The notes beneath the pieces were generated by a model. It made no database searches, was not told where the DNA came from, and saw only the letters and a program-made list of their open reading frames with translations. This document shows positions 53,564-62,197 of a stretch of DNA of 64,000 bases, one piece after another (positions within the stretch are counted from its first letter, which is position 1; each line of letters opens with the position of its first letter). Origin of the DNA: Pseudomonas sp. StFLB209 (lineage in GTDB: Bacteria > Pseudomonadota > Gammaproteobacteria > Pseudomonadales > Pseudomonadaceae). The stretch is from the NCBI RefSeq assembly GCF_000829415.1, contig NZ_AP014637.1:1376001-1440000 (forward strand), read 5' to 3'. The translations under genes and the position numbers were made by a program.

Positions 53564-54010
53564 TCAAGCGATCCCCAATTCCCGCTTCACCACCTTCACC
53601 AACTGCTTGGTATTGAGCGGTTTCAACAGGAAATCGACCACGCTCAGGTGCATGGCGTCGATGGCGTCGCGCACGCTGGCATCGCCCGAGACGATGATGA
53701 TCGGCAGTTCGGCACGTGCCGAGTCGCGCACTTTGCGGATCAGCTCCAGGCCGTCGCAAGGCGCCATGCGCAGGTCGGTGATCAACAGGCCGATCGATTC
53801 GCGGCTCTGCAACAGCTGCAAAGCGCTGCTGCTGCCCGCCGCCGTCAGGCAACTGATGTCATTGAGGTTGAGAATCTCAGCCAAGACTTCGCGCGCATCG
53901 GTGTCGTCATCGACGATCAGGACACGTTGCGGCACATCACACTGAGGCGCAGACATCACTTCGTTGAGTGCGTCGCGCTCTTCGTCGCTGAGAATATCGT
54001 GATCGGACAT
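53564..54010 (-). CDS. Single-domain response regulator
   Basis: A 148-residue receiver: VLIVDDDTDAREVL, phospho-acceptor Asp79 in LLITDLRM, IIVSGD and the lysine in LLKPLN. A 25-residue N-terminal tail (DHDILSDEERDALNEV) precedes it. There is no output domain. It lies convergent to glcB and divergent to the CBS/DUF294 gene. The kinase partner is not local. Confidence 0.88.
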   Translation of the reverse strand: MSDHDILSDEERDALNEVMSAPQCDVPQRVLIVDDDTDAREVLAEILNLNDISCLTAAGSSSALQLLQSRESIGLLITDLRMAPCDGLELIRKVRDSARAELPIIIVSGDASVRDAIDAMHLSVVDFLLKPLNTKQLVKVVKRELGIA

Positions 54011-54171
54011 GGAAATCTCATCATTGCCTGGGCTTATCCTGCCAGCCGTTCATAACTATCCTGTGACGCCTTGCAGGCGCCGGGGTCTGGTCCTTAAGAC
54101 TTACGTCCAATGGGCACTGGACGCCAAGCGACCGACCATGGTCATGAATAACAAAAAAAGCGGTGCACGTC

Positions 54172-56106
54172 ATGAGTAAAGCAGATGCCTTCACCGAAGC
54201 AGGAAAAACCGCCGTGTTGCAGAACATTCACGGCACCATGCAGTTCCTGCAGCGGTTCCCGCCGTTCAACCAGATGGAAAGCGCGCACCTGGCGTATCTG
54301 GTCGAACAGTGCCAGTTGCGTTTTTATGGCGCTGGAGAAAGCATCATCAAGCCTGCCGACGGCCCGGTTGAGCACTTTTATATCGTCAAGCAAGGCCAGG
54401 TGGTCGGTGAGCGCCCACATTCGGCCCGGCGCGGAACCGAGACCACCTTCGAGATCACCAGCGGCGAGTGCTTCCCGCTCGCTGCGCTGTTGGGCGAACG
54501 CGCCACCCGTACCGAACACCTGGCCGCCGAAGACACCTTTTGTCTGCAACTGAACAAGCAGGCGTTCATCAAGCTGTTCTCATTGTCGACCTGCTTTCGC
54601 GACTTCGCCTTGCGCGGCGTCAGCAGTCTACTCGATCAGGTCAATCAGCAAGTCCAGCAACGCGCCGCAGAAACCCTCGGCACTCAATACTCGCTCAATA
54701 CCCGGCTGGGCGAACTGGCCATGCGCCACCCGGTCATGTGTGCCCCGGACATGCCCATGCGCGAAGCGGTGAAGCTGATGCATGACCAACAGGTCGGCAG
54801 CATCGTGATCGTCGATGAACGGCAGGCACCGCTGGGCATCTTCACCCTGCGTGATCTACGTGAAGCGGTGGCTGACGTAAATGCCGACTTCAGCGAAGGC
54901 ATCAGCCAGTTCATGAGCCCCTCGCCGTTTTACCTGAGCCCGGATGCCAGCGCCTTCGATGCGGCCATTGCCATGACCGGCCGACATATTGCCCATGTCT
55001 GCCTGGTACGCGACGGGCGACTGTGCGGGGTGGTTTCAGAGCGCGACCTGTTCTCGCTGCAACGGGTCGACCTGGTCCATCTGGCGCGCACCATCCGTAA
55101 CGCGCCACGTATCGAAGCGCTGGTGCATCTGCGTGGCGATATCGTGCAACTGGTCGAGCGGATGCTGGCCCACGGGGCTTCATCCACGCAGATTACCCAG
55201 ATCATTACCCTGCTCAACGATCACACCGTGTGTCGGGTCATCGAACTGACCCTGGAAGAAAAAGGCGACCCCGGCATACCGTTCAGCTGGTTGTGCTTCG
55301 GCAGTGAGGGCCGTCGCGAGCAGACCCTGCACACCGATCAGGACAACGGCATTCTGTTTGAAGCCAGCGATGCCAAACAGGCGGCTGAAATCCGTGCCCT
55401 GCTGCTGCCGATCGCTGAACGTATCAACCAGAGCCTGGCCCTGTGCGGTTTCAGCCTCTGTAAAGGCAACATCATGGCCGGCAACCCCGACCTGTGCCTG
55501 TCACGCAGCGAATGGGCGCGGCGCTTCTCGGCGTTTATCCGCGAAGCCACCCCGGAAAACCTGCTGGCGTCGAGTATCTACTTCGACCTGCGGGTGGTGT
55601 GGGGCGAAGAAAGCGGCGGCGAGTACCTGCGCCGCAGCATTCTCGATCAGGTCGCCGATAACCGACTGTTCCAGCGCATGCTGGCCGAAAACGCCCTGCG
55701 CCATCGTCCGCCGGTCGGGCGCTTCAAGGACTTCGTGCTGGCCCGCAAGGGCAGCGACAAAGACACCCTGGACCTCAAGACCGAAGGCCTGACACCGTTC
55801 GTCGACGGCGCCCGCCTGCTGGCGCTGGTCAACAATATTGAAGCCATCAATACCCTGGAGCGCCTGCGTCAACTGGTCGAGCGTGAGGTCATCGACCCGC
55901 TCGATGGCGCTGCCTACGAAGAGGCCTACCACTTCATCCAGCAGACCCGCATGCAACAGCATCAGTTGCAGAGCCGGCAGAATCTGCCGTACTCCAACCG
56001 CATCGATCCCGACACCCTCAACCATCTGGACCGGCGCATCCTGCGTGAGTCCTTCCGTCAGGCTCAACGCCTGCAATCGAGCCTGAGCCTGCGCTATCAA
56101 CTATGA
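54172..56106 (+). CDS. Cyclic-nucleotide-binding/CBS/DUF294 nucleotidyltransferase-like protein
   Basis: A 644-residue cytosolic protein in four parts: a cNMP-binding domain (about 20-140), two CBS motifs (about 170-290, with MRHPVMCAPDMPMREAVKLM and MSPSPFYLSPDASAFDA), a DUF294 nucleotidyltransferase (GSEGRREQTLHTDQDNG, about 370-390) and a DUF294 C-terminal domain. This arrangement is seen beside an epsilon-type exonuclease gene in many Pseudomonas, often near acetate or acyl-CoA genes. By homology with GlnD-like transferases it may modify a protein. It overlaps the exonuclease gene by four bases. A GTG at 54163 is an alternative start. Confidence 0.85.
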   Translation: MSKADAFTEAGKTAVLQNIHGTMQFLQRFPPFNQMESAHLAYLVEQCQLRFYGAGESIIKPADGPVEHFYIVKQGQVVGERPHSARRGTETTFEITSGECFPLAALLGERATRTEHLAAEDTFCLQLNKQAFIKLFSLSTCFRDFALRGVSSLLDQVNQQVQQRAAETLGTQYSLNTRLGELAMRHPVMCAPDMPMREAVKLMHDQQVGSIVIVDERQAPLGIFTLRDLREAVADVNADFSEGISQFMSPSPFYLSPDASAFDAAIAMTGRHIAHVCLVRDGRLCGVVSERDLFSLQRVDLVHLARTIRNAPRIEALVHLRGDIVQLVERMLAHGASSTQITQIITLLNDHTVCRVIELTLEEKGDPGIPFSWLCFGSEGRREQTLHTDQDNGILFEASDAKQAAEIRALLLPIAERINQSLALCGFSLCKGNIMAGNPDLCLSRSEWARRFSAFIREATPENLLASSIYFDLRVVWGEESGGEYLRRSILDQVADNRLFQRMLAENALRHRPPVGRFKDFVLARKGSDKDTLDLKTEGLTPFVDGARLLALVNNIEAINTLERLRQLVEREVIDPLDGAAYEEAYHFIQQTRMQQHQLQSRQNLPYSNRIDPDTLNHLDRRILRESFRQAQRLQSSLSLRYQL

Positions 56107-56816
56107 ACCTGTTCCAATGGCTACGCCCCGTCGTCAAGAAAACGCCTCTGGATGAACACCAGAAACAGCGCCTGGCCGCACTGCCGGGCGGTGCAGTGCT
56201 CGATGAGCGGCCGCTGCGCCAGCAGCGCTGGGTGGTGCTGGACCTGGAAACCAGCGGGCTGAACATGAACCGCGATCAGGTGCTGTCAATCGGGGCGGTG
56301 GTCATCGAGGACGGCGCCATCGATCTGGGTCAGCTATTCGAATGCACGATTCAACGCGTGGATCACAAGCTCAGCCCCGCCGTGCTGATCCACGGTCTGG
56401 CGCCCAGCGCGATTGCCGCTGGCAGCGAACCGGTCGCAGCGCTGCTGGATTTCATGGAGTTTGTTGGCGACAGCCCGGTGTTGGCGTTCCACGCGCCATT
56501 CGACCAGCACATGCTGGCCCGGGCCCTGAAGGAAAGCCTCGACTACCGCCTGCAGCATACCTTTTTCGACGTTGCCGAGATTGCCCCGATGCTCTGCGAA
56601 CAGGCCAACCTGCGCAAGGCCGGCCTGGACGACTGGACCCGCCACTTCGGCCTGCATGCCGAAGAGCGTCACCATGCCAGCGCCGATGCCCTGGTCACCG
56701 CAGAACTGGCGCTGATCCTGTTCAGCCACGCCCGCCGCCAGGGCATCGACAGCCCGGCCCGCCTGGAGCAAAGCCTGAGCCAGTGGCGCAGGCGCATGCA
56801 AACGCATTCCTTTTAG
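56103..56816 (+). CDS. DnaQ-like 3'-5' exonuclease (DEDDh)
   Basis: A 237-residue exonuclease resembling the proofreading subunit of DNA polymerase III. DEDDh residues are visible: Asp47 and Glu49 in VVLDLETSG, aspartate in FHAPFDQHML, and histidine and aspartate in HHASADALVTAEL. An N-terminal extension of about 40 residues (FQWLRPVVKKTPLDEHQKQR) distinguishes it from the replicative DnaQ. Translation is coupled to the DUF294 protein by overlapping ATGA. Its stop codon is part of a hairpin repeat. Confidence 0.87.
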   Translation: MNLFQWLRPVVKKTPLDEHQKQRLAALPGGAVLDERPLRQQRWVVLDLETSGLNMNRDQVLSIGAVVIEDGAIDLGQLFECTIQRVDHKLSPAVLIHGLAPSAIAAGSEPVAALLDFMEFVGDSPVLAFHAPFDQHMLARALKESLDYRLQHTFFDVAEIAPMLCEQANLRKAGLDDWTRHFGLHAEERHHASADALVTAELALILFSHARRQGIDSPARLEQSLSQWRRRMQTHSF

Positions 56817-56863
56817 GGGCTGTTGCCGTTTCATCACAACCGCTGAAACGGCAACAACCCCTA
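56814..56863. repeat. 50-bp hairpin repeat (short form of the 43486 element)
   Basis: TAGGGGCTGTTGCCGTTTCA and its near-perfect reverse complement (one mismatch in 20) flank a 10-base loop. The stem and the first loop bases equal the ends of the element at 43486-43717. The first three bases are the stop codon of the exonuclease gene. It may act as a terminator. Confidence 0.8.
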
Positions 56864-56928
56864 GCCAACAATTGCAGAGCCACGAGGCGCTGACTAGTCT
56901 ATGACTCTGTCGCCATCGAGGATCATTC

Positions 56929-57558
56929 ATGTCAGCACCTACCATGACCCTGTACACCAACCCGGCATCGCCGTTTGCCCGCAAGGTGGTCATCCTGCTT
57001 CATGAAACCGGTCAGCTCGACAAGGTTCAATTGCAGTCTACGGTCCTGACTCCGGTAAGCCCCTCTGCCGAGCTTAACCATGACAACCCGGCGGGCAAGA
57101 TTCCGGCGCTGCGTCTGGCCGACGGCAATGTGATCCATGACAGCCGGGTGATCCTCGACTACCTGGACCACCAGCACACCGGCACGCCATTGATTGCCCG
57201 TGACGGCCCGGCGCGCTGGCGGCGCCTGTCCCTGGCCTCGCTGGCCGATGCGCTGCTTGATGCGGCCCTGCTGATCCGCTACGAAACCGCGCTGCGCCCC
57301 AAGGAGCTGCACTGGCCGGTATGGCTGGACAACCAGCAGAGCAAGATCGAACGCACCCTGACCTACTTCGAACAGGAGGCGCTGACCGAACTGGGCGCCA
57401 CTTTCGACATTGCCTCGATCAGTGTCGCGGCGGCACTGGGTTACCTGGATTTCCGCCAGCCCGATCTGAACTGGCGTAACAGCTACCCGCGCCTGGCCAA
57501 CTGGTATTTTGACGTCAGCCAGCGGCCTTCGATGCAGGCCACCCAGCCTTCGGCCTGA
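56929..57558 (+). CDS. Glutathione S-transferase family protein
   Basis: A 209-residue GST. The N-terminal thioredoxin-like domain (residues 6-85) has NPASPFARKVVILLHE with the likely catalytic serine, the cis-proline in GKIPAL and the glutathione contact DSRVILDYLD. The helical C-terminal domain follows. The substrate is unknown. It is convergent with the cre genes. Confidence 0.88.
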   Translation: MSAPTMTLYTNPASPFARKVVILLHETGQLDKVQLQSTVLTPVSPSAELNHDNPAGKIPALRLADGNVIHDSRVILDYLDHQHTGTPLIARDGPARWRRLSLASLADALLDAALLIRYETALRPKELHWPVWLDNQQSKIERTLTYFEQEALTELGATFDIASISVAAALGYLDFRQPDLNWRNSYPRLANWYFDVSQRPSMQATQPSA

Positions 57559-57664
57559 GCACCTGCCCGGCTGCCCGCGGCGCTGCGGGCAGCAAACCGA
57601 TCAGCCCGTCCAGCAGCCGCCTGGCCTGGCGGCGCTCCTGACGCAACAGCGACTCTTCGTTCAT
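57515..57664 (-). CDS. Possible 49-residue small protein coupled to creD
   Basis: The frame begins with ATG at 57664, overlapping the creD stop as ATGA, and encodes an arginine-rich peptide starting MNEESLLRQERRQARRLL. Overlap with the end of the GST gene on the other strand and lack of known homologues weaken the case. A hairpin (57570-57593) lies inside it. Confidence 0.25.
   Translation of the reverse strand: MNEESLLRQERRQARRLLDGLIGLLPAAPRAAGQVLRPKAGWPASKAAG
57570..57593. terminator. Hairpin between GST and creD
   Basis: GCTGCCCGC and GCGGGCAGC pair over 9 bp around a 6-base loop, between the convergent GST and creD genes. There is no T tract; it may still separate the two transcripts. 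Confidence 0.45.
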
Positions 57665-59037
57665 GGCGCTGGCTCCGCAGCCGGTTTGTGGCTGATGCCC
57701 GGCGCAATGCCGTACCAGTCGAGCTTGCGGGTCAGGACCATGAACACGCCCAACAGGCCGAACAGCAACAACGAGCCCATCAACAATGCGTAGTCCTCAG
57801 CACTGAGCAAGCCGTACAGCAGGCCATACAGCGCCGCCAGCCCCAGCGCAAATCCCACGCCCTGGCGCACACCACGCAGCACATGGCTGACATAGAAGCC
57901 GATCAACAGCACGCAACCAGCCGCTGACAACAGGTAAGCCGTGGCAAAGCCCAGATGCTCGGACAGCGACAGCAACATCAGGTAGAACAGCGCCAGCGCC
58001 GCGCCCACCAGAGCGTACTGCACCGGGTGCACGGCCATGCTCTTGAGTACCTCAAAGAGAAAGAAGCCGGCAAAGGTCAGGGCGATGAACAGCAAGGCAT
58101 ATTTGATCGCTCGGTCACTCTTCAGGTATTGATCCACCGGATCGATGAAGCTCACACCGAAACTGCGGCCGTGCAAATCTGCGCACTGATCGCTGCGCAG
58201 GCATTTGTCGAAGGCCTCTTCAAGGTTGGTGGAGAAGAACGAGGTCTGCCATTGCGCGCTGAACCCTGCTGCGCTGACTTCCCGCTGGGTCGGCAGGTAG
58301 TTGCCGATAAAGCTTGGATGCGGCCAGTCAGCGACCAGTTTTACCGTGCTGGACTTGCCCACCGGGGTGACGTTCAGCTGCCCGGTGCCTTGCAGGTTCA
58401 GGTCAAAGGCAAAGCTCAGGCGGGTCGGCTGCTTGCCGTCAATGGCCGGCAGAGTGGCACTGACCCCCTCACCGAGACGACTCAGCCGCGTGCCCGGCTC
58501 GAACTCCAGCGTCTGGCCGTTCATCTGCAGGGTCAGGGCATTTTCGATGCCGCGGATATCACTCAGGCCCACCGCCAGATAAGGCCGCTCGAAGCTGTAC
58601 TCCTCGAAGCTGTCATCCAGGCCAAGCTTTTCCGGCAGCGCGAAATGCCCGCTGATCTGGCTTTGCGCATGGTACAGGCGCGCCTCGTAGATGCCGCGTG
58701 AACGCAGCTCGGTGCGCACCTTGCCATCCACCTCGAAACGCTCGGGCAGAAAGTGCAGGTAACCGCGCTCAATCTCGGTTTCCTGGTAGCGCTCATCGCT
58801 TTGCGCCTTGACCTTCCAGACCTGCACGCTACGCCGGTAAGGAATCACGACCACCGGGCCGGTGATCTGCTGGCTGTAACTGGAACTGCGCGCAATGTCA
58901 TCAAGCACCGTATCGCGCTGCGCCTGCCGCTCGCTGATCAGCCCGCCGATCATCATCAATGGAATCAACAACAGCATGATCAGCAAAGCGATCATGCCCA
59001 ACTTCATGGCCAGACTTCGATTCATGCTTGTATTCAT
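57661..59037 (-). CDS. creD: CreD inner-membrane protein
   Basis: A 458-residue CreD. An N-terminal span (KLGMIALLIMLLLIPLMMIGGLISERQ) is followed by a large periplasmic domain (to about 320) and a C-terminal block of about five spans. In Pseudomonas CreD is the main target of CreBC and is linked to beta-lactam response and envelope fitness. It is downstream of creC on the same strand, with a REP element between the two genes. Confidence 0.9.
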   Translation of the reverse strand: MNTSMNRSLAMKLGMIALLIMLLLIPLMMIGGLISERQAQRDTVLDDIARSSSYSQQITGPVVVIPYRRSVQVWKVKAQSDERYQETEIERGYLHFLPERFEVDGKVRTELRSRGIYEARLYHAQSQISGHFALPEKLGLDDSFEEYSFERPYLAVGLSDIRGIENALTLQMNGQTLEFEPGTRLSRLGEGVSATLPAIDGKQPTRLSFAFDLNLQGTGQLNVTPVGKSSTVKLVADWPHPSFIGNYLPTQREVSAAGFSAQWQTSFFSTNLEEAFDKCLRSDQCADLHGRSFGVSFIDPVDQYLKSDRAIKYALLFIALTFAGFFLFEVLKSMAVHPVQYALVGAALALFYLMLLSLSEHLGFATAYLLSAAGCVLLIGFYVSHVLRGVRQGVGFALGLAALYGLLYGLLSAEDYALLMGSLLLFGLLGVFMVLTRKLDWYGIAPGISHKPAAEPAP

Positions 59038-59151
59038 GGGGACTCTCCCTGTTTGCTATGGGGAAAGTCTGCGCGGGCTATGTGGGGTGATGATGGGGGC
59101 TGTGTGGAGATTGTGTGGAAATACGTGTGGCATAGCGGACCGGCATCGTCT

Positions 59152-59209
59152 GCGTAGGAGCTGCTTCAGCAGCGAACAGCATCATTCGCGGATAAATCCG
59201 CTCCTACGC
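59152..59209. repeat. REP doublet overlapping the end of creC
   Basis: GCGTAGGAG at the left and CTCCTACGC at the right are exact inverted ends, with inner arms GCTTCAGCAGC and GCGGATAAATCCGC. The right end covers the creC stop codon. Confidence 0.75.
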
Positions 59210-60622
59210 CAGCCACAGGCTCACCAACACCCCACCCTCCACATTCTCGATCCGCAGTTCGCCGCCATGCAGCTGCACCACCTCGGCGACGAAGTTCAGC
59301 CCCAGTCCGGTGCTTTTACGCCCGGTATGCGGACGCGGCAGGGAGTAGAAGCGCTCGCACAAACGCGGCAAGGCATAGTCGGGAATCGGTTCGGCGGTGT
59401 TGAACAGCGAGAGGTAAATACGCCCGTCCCGGGGTTCGGCCGCCAGGCGCAGTAACCCGCCGGTCGGGGTGAAGTCCAGCGCGTTGTCCAGCAGGTTGGC
59501 CAGCGCCTGGCTGAGCAGAAAGCGTTCACCGTGCAGGCACAGCGAGGTGTTGATCTGCCGCTCGACCTTCAGATCCAGGCGCTCGACGGCCAGGCTGCGG
59601 GCCAGCAGCAGTTCATCGAGCAGTTCGGCCAGCGGCAAGGCCACTCGCTCTTCAAGCTCCTGGCGCTGCTCGACCATCGCCAGGTTCAGCAGGCGTTCGA
59701 TCAACTGCTGCATGCGCTGGCTTTCATCTTCGATATTGCCGGCAAAGCGCTGGCGCTGGGCCGTCGGCATATCGTCGTGCAATAGTTCAGCGGCGCCGCG
59801 GATCGCCGCCAGCGGGCTTTTCAGTTCGTGGGTCAGGGTATGCACGTAACGCTCGACATAGGCCTTACCTTCGAGCTGGATGCGCATGCGCTCCACCGCT
59901 GTGGATAACTGCTCCATCTCGCCGCCCCGGTAATGCGGCAGCTCAGCGCGCCGCCCTTCGCTGACCGCCTGGGCATAACGGGTCAGGCGCCGCAGCGCAG
60001 AGCTGAGCCACCAGGAAAACAACGCCCCCAGCAGCAGGCCCAGCACCATCAACCCGCCGCCATACCACAGCAAACGTCGCTCGGCCCGCTCAATGTAGGG
60101 CTGCAACGAGCTATTGGGCTTGGCCACAGTCACCACACCAATAATCTGTCCTTGGTCACGAATCGGCGCACCGACATGCATCACCGACGAGTTGGGGTCT
60201 TCAGGGTCGCTGCGAGTCGAGCGTGCACCGTATTGGCCGCGCAGGGTCAGATACACGTCGTTCCAGCGCGAATAGTCCTGGCCGACCGCCTCGCCACTGG
60301 AGTCCAGCAACACGACGCCCTTGGCATCGGTCACGTAGATACGGTTGCTGACCTGATTCTTCGGCAGTTCCCAGATGGTTGCCTGCGGCTGACGCACGCC
60401 GTAATCCTGCAGCACTTCGTTGAAGCGGCTCTGCCCGAGCGTGCCATCACGCACGTCAGCGCGGAAGATTTCCGCCAGCAGGTTGGCGGTGTCTACCAGG
60501 GTTTCCTCGGTTGACTGACGCACGCCGGGGCGAACTTCCTTCATCACCGTGCTGAGCACGAAATAGCCGGTCAGGGCGATGAAGACCGCGTAGACCAGAA
60601 ATATCCGGATGCTCAGCGACAT
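59204..60622 (-). CDS. creC: CreC sensor histidine kinase
   Basis: A 472-residue kinase. Two membrane spans (about 7-27 and 185-205) enclose a periplasmic sensor. HAMP follows (SSALRRLTRYAQAVSEGRRAELPHY), then the phospho-histidine in LTHELKSPLAAIRGA (about H265) and the ATPase domain (NLLDNALDFTP, STGLGLNFVAEVV). It phosphorylates CreB, whose gene ends immediately upstream. Confidence 0.92.
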   Translation of the reverse strand: MSLSIRIFLVYAVFIALTGYFVLSTVMKEVRPGVRQSTEETLVDTANLLAEIFRADVRDGTLGQSRFNEVLQDYGVRQPQATIWELPKNQVSNRIYVTDAKGVVLLDSSGEAVGQDYSRWNDVYLTLRGQYGARSTRSDPEDPNSSVMHVGAPIRDQGQIIGVVTVAKPNSSLQPYIERAERRLLWYGGGLMVLGLLLGALFSWWLSSALRRLTRYAQAVSEGRRAELPHYRGGEMEQLSTAVERMRIQLEGKAYVERYVHTLTHELKSPLAAIRGAAELLHDDMPTAQRQRFAGNIEDESQRMQQLIERLLNLAMVEQRQELEERVALPLAELLDELLLARSLAVERLDLKVERQINTSLCLHGERFLLSQALANLLDNALDFTPTGGLLRLAAEPRDGRIYLSLFNTAEPIPDYALPRLCERFYSLPRPHTGRKSTGLGLNFVAEVVQLHGGELRIENVEGGVLVSLWLA

Positions 60623-61315
60623 TCAGCTGTTGCCCGGACTGAAGCTGTAACCGATACCGCGATGGGTCTGGATCGGCTCGGCATCGGCGGCGACCGCCCG
60701 CAGCTTGGCGCGCAGGCTCTTGATGTGGCTGTCGATGTTGCGCTCGTAGCCGGCATCGGCGACCACCCCCAGGGCATCGAGCAACTGCTCGCGGCTGAAT
60801 ACCCGCTCAGGCTGCTCCAGCAGGCATTGCAACAGGCGAAACTCGTGACGGGTCAGGCTCAGCGGCTGCTGGCGATAGCTGATCTGGAAGCGCTCCAGAT
60901 CGACCTGAAACAGCCCGCTGCCGCTCGCAGATACCACCACCGGCAGTTCACGGGGCAGCATGCGCTTGAGAATCGCCTTGACCCGTGCCGCCACTTCACG
61001 GGGGCTGAACGGCTTGACCACATAATCGTCGGCGCCAATCTCCAGGCCCACCACCCGGTCGATCTCGGCATTGCGCGCAGTGAGGAACATCACCGGCACA
61101 TCGCTGAAGCGGCGCAATTGTTTGCAGGTTTCAAAACCGCTGATATCCGGCAGGCCGACATCGAGAATGATCAGGTCGGCCGGGGTCTGACGCTGATGTT
61201 CGACCGCAGCCTGGCCGAGGCTCAGCCAGGTGCTGGTAAAACCCTCGCCTTGCAGGGCATAGATCAGGGTGTCGGCAATCGCGACTTCGTCTTCGACAAT
61301 CAGGATATGCGGCAT
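60623..61315 (-). CDS. creB: CreB response regulator
   Basis: A 230-residue OmpR-type regulator: receiver with Asp52 in LILDVGLPD, and a winged-helix output domain (LTRHEFRLLQCLLEQPERVFSREQLLDAL, RNIDSHIKSLRAKL). I chose MPHILIVEDE at 61315; the ATG at 61327 would add four residues, and neither has a clear ribosome site. It controls creD in the CreBC regulon. Confidence 0.92.
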   Translation of the reverse strand: MPHILIVEDEVAIADTLIYALQGEGFTSTWLSLGQAAVEHQRQTPADLIILDVGLPDISGFETCKQLRRFSDVPVMFLTARNAEIDRVVGLEIGADDYVVKPFSPREVAARVKAILKRMLPRELPVVVSASGSGLFQVDLERFQISYRQQPLSLTRHEFRLLQCLLEQPERVFSREQLLDALGVVADAGYERNIDSHIKSLRAKLRAVAADAEPIQTHRGIGYSFSPGNS

Positions 61316-61371
61316 GATTTCGGGCATTGAACGGGACCGACAGAAGGTGCGCGATCCCACCCTGTTCGTCA

Positions 61372-61538
61372 ATCAGGTGCCTTTAAAACGTAGGCGAGGC
61401 AGTCAGCGCAAGGCAAAAACAAGCGAGGAAGCGGAGTGTACTGGAGTACATGAGCATTCCGAGCGTGTTTTTAACGCAGCGCTGACGCGCGTAGCGCCAC
61501 AGGCGCCCAGCCAGTAGGTAGTTTTAAAGGTGCCTGAT
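61372..61538. repeat. 167-bp MITE-like repeat with 18-bp inverted ends
   Basis: ATCAGGTGCCTTTAAAAC and GTTTTAAAGGTGCCTGAT are inverted with two mismatches. Inside, GTCAGCGC and GCGCTGAC, AAAAAC and GTTTTT, and TGTACT-GG-AGTACA form one long imperfect hairpin. The right end runs into the stop codon of the next gene. It resembles dispersed intergenic repeats known from Pseudomonas genomes and has no protein frame. Confidence 0.7.
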
Positions 61539-62041
61539 CAGCAATCCGGTTGTTTGGCGGTATAGCGCTTGGCCGGGTCCACCGCTGCATCAAACTCACG
61601 CAGTGCCTTGGCGCCGATCAACAGCGGATAGTTGAAGTGGCTGCGGTCTACCAGATTGACCTCGACGGTGCGCTGCTGCTTGCCCAGGCACAGTTGCAAC
61701 TCGACCACCGGGCGCTTGGCCGGGTCGATGCGGTCTTCGTCCTCGTCGTCTTCGTCGGCACGGCCTTTGATCTTGCTGACCCGCGCGACCTTGTGTTCGA
61801 ACAGCTTGTTACTGGCGCCGTCAGCGGCCAGGCGAAAACGTACCCACTGCTCACCGTCGCGCTGGAACAGCTCGATATCCTTGGCCGATAACGAAGCGGT
61901 CAACGCACCGGTATCCATCTTGGCCTTGAAGGTTTCGCCCACCTCCGCAATCTTGATGTGCTCGTAGCGGCCGTACAGGGTCGGGTCGGCCGCCAGAGCC
62001 GGCATCGCCAGCAGAGACAACAGCACGAGAGTGTTCTTCAC
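61538..62041 (-). CDS. Periplasmic retropepsin-like protein (PF05618 type)
   Basis: A 167-residue protein often annotated as ATP-dependent zinc protease. A signal peptide (MKNTLVLLSLLAMPALA) is followed by the aspartic-protease-like KMDTGALTASLSA; the hydrophobic partner strand YPLLIGAKAL is also clear. A strongly acidic patch, DEDDEDEDRID, lies in the middle. No zinc or ATP site is visible, so the annotation name is misleading. The family is linked to envelope or osmotic adaptation in Pseudomonas. Confidence 0.8.
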   Translation of the reverse strand: MKNTLVLLSLLAMPALAADPTLYGRYEHIKIAEVGETFKAKMDTGALTASLSAKDIELFQRDGEQWVRFRLAADGASNKLFEHKVARVSKIKGRADEDDEDEDRIDPAKRPVVELQLCLGKQQRTVEVNLVDRSHFNYPLLIGAKALREFDAAVDPAKRYTAKQPDC

Positions 62042-62197
62042 TTGGAGGACTCCTTAGAGTATCGGGCGCCCGGTTGGCGTCCGGTTTTAGACAGCAGCGC
62101 CGTGCTTGGTTCGCCGACCGGAAACATTTGTCAGCATCTGTTTCATTGGCGCGTCAGACCGGGCTATTTATCATGACTGACCGCCAATATCCCAGAG

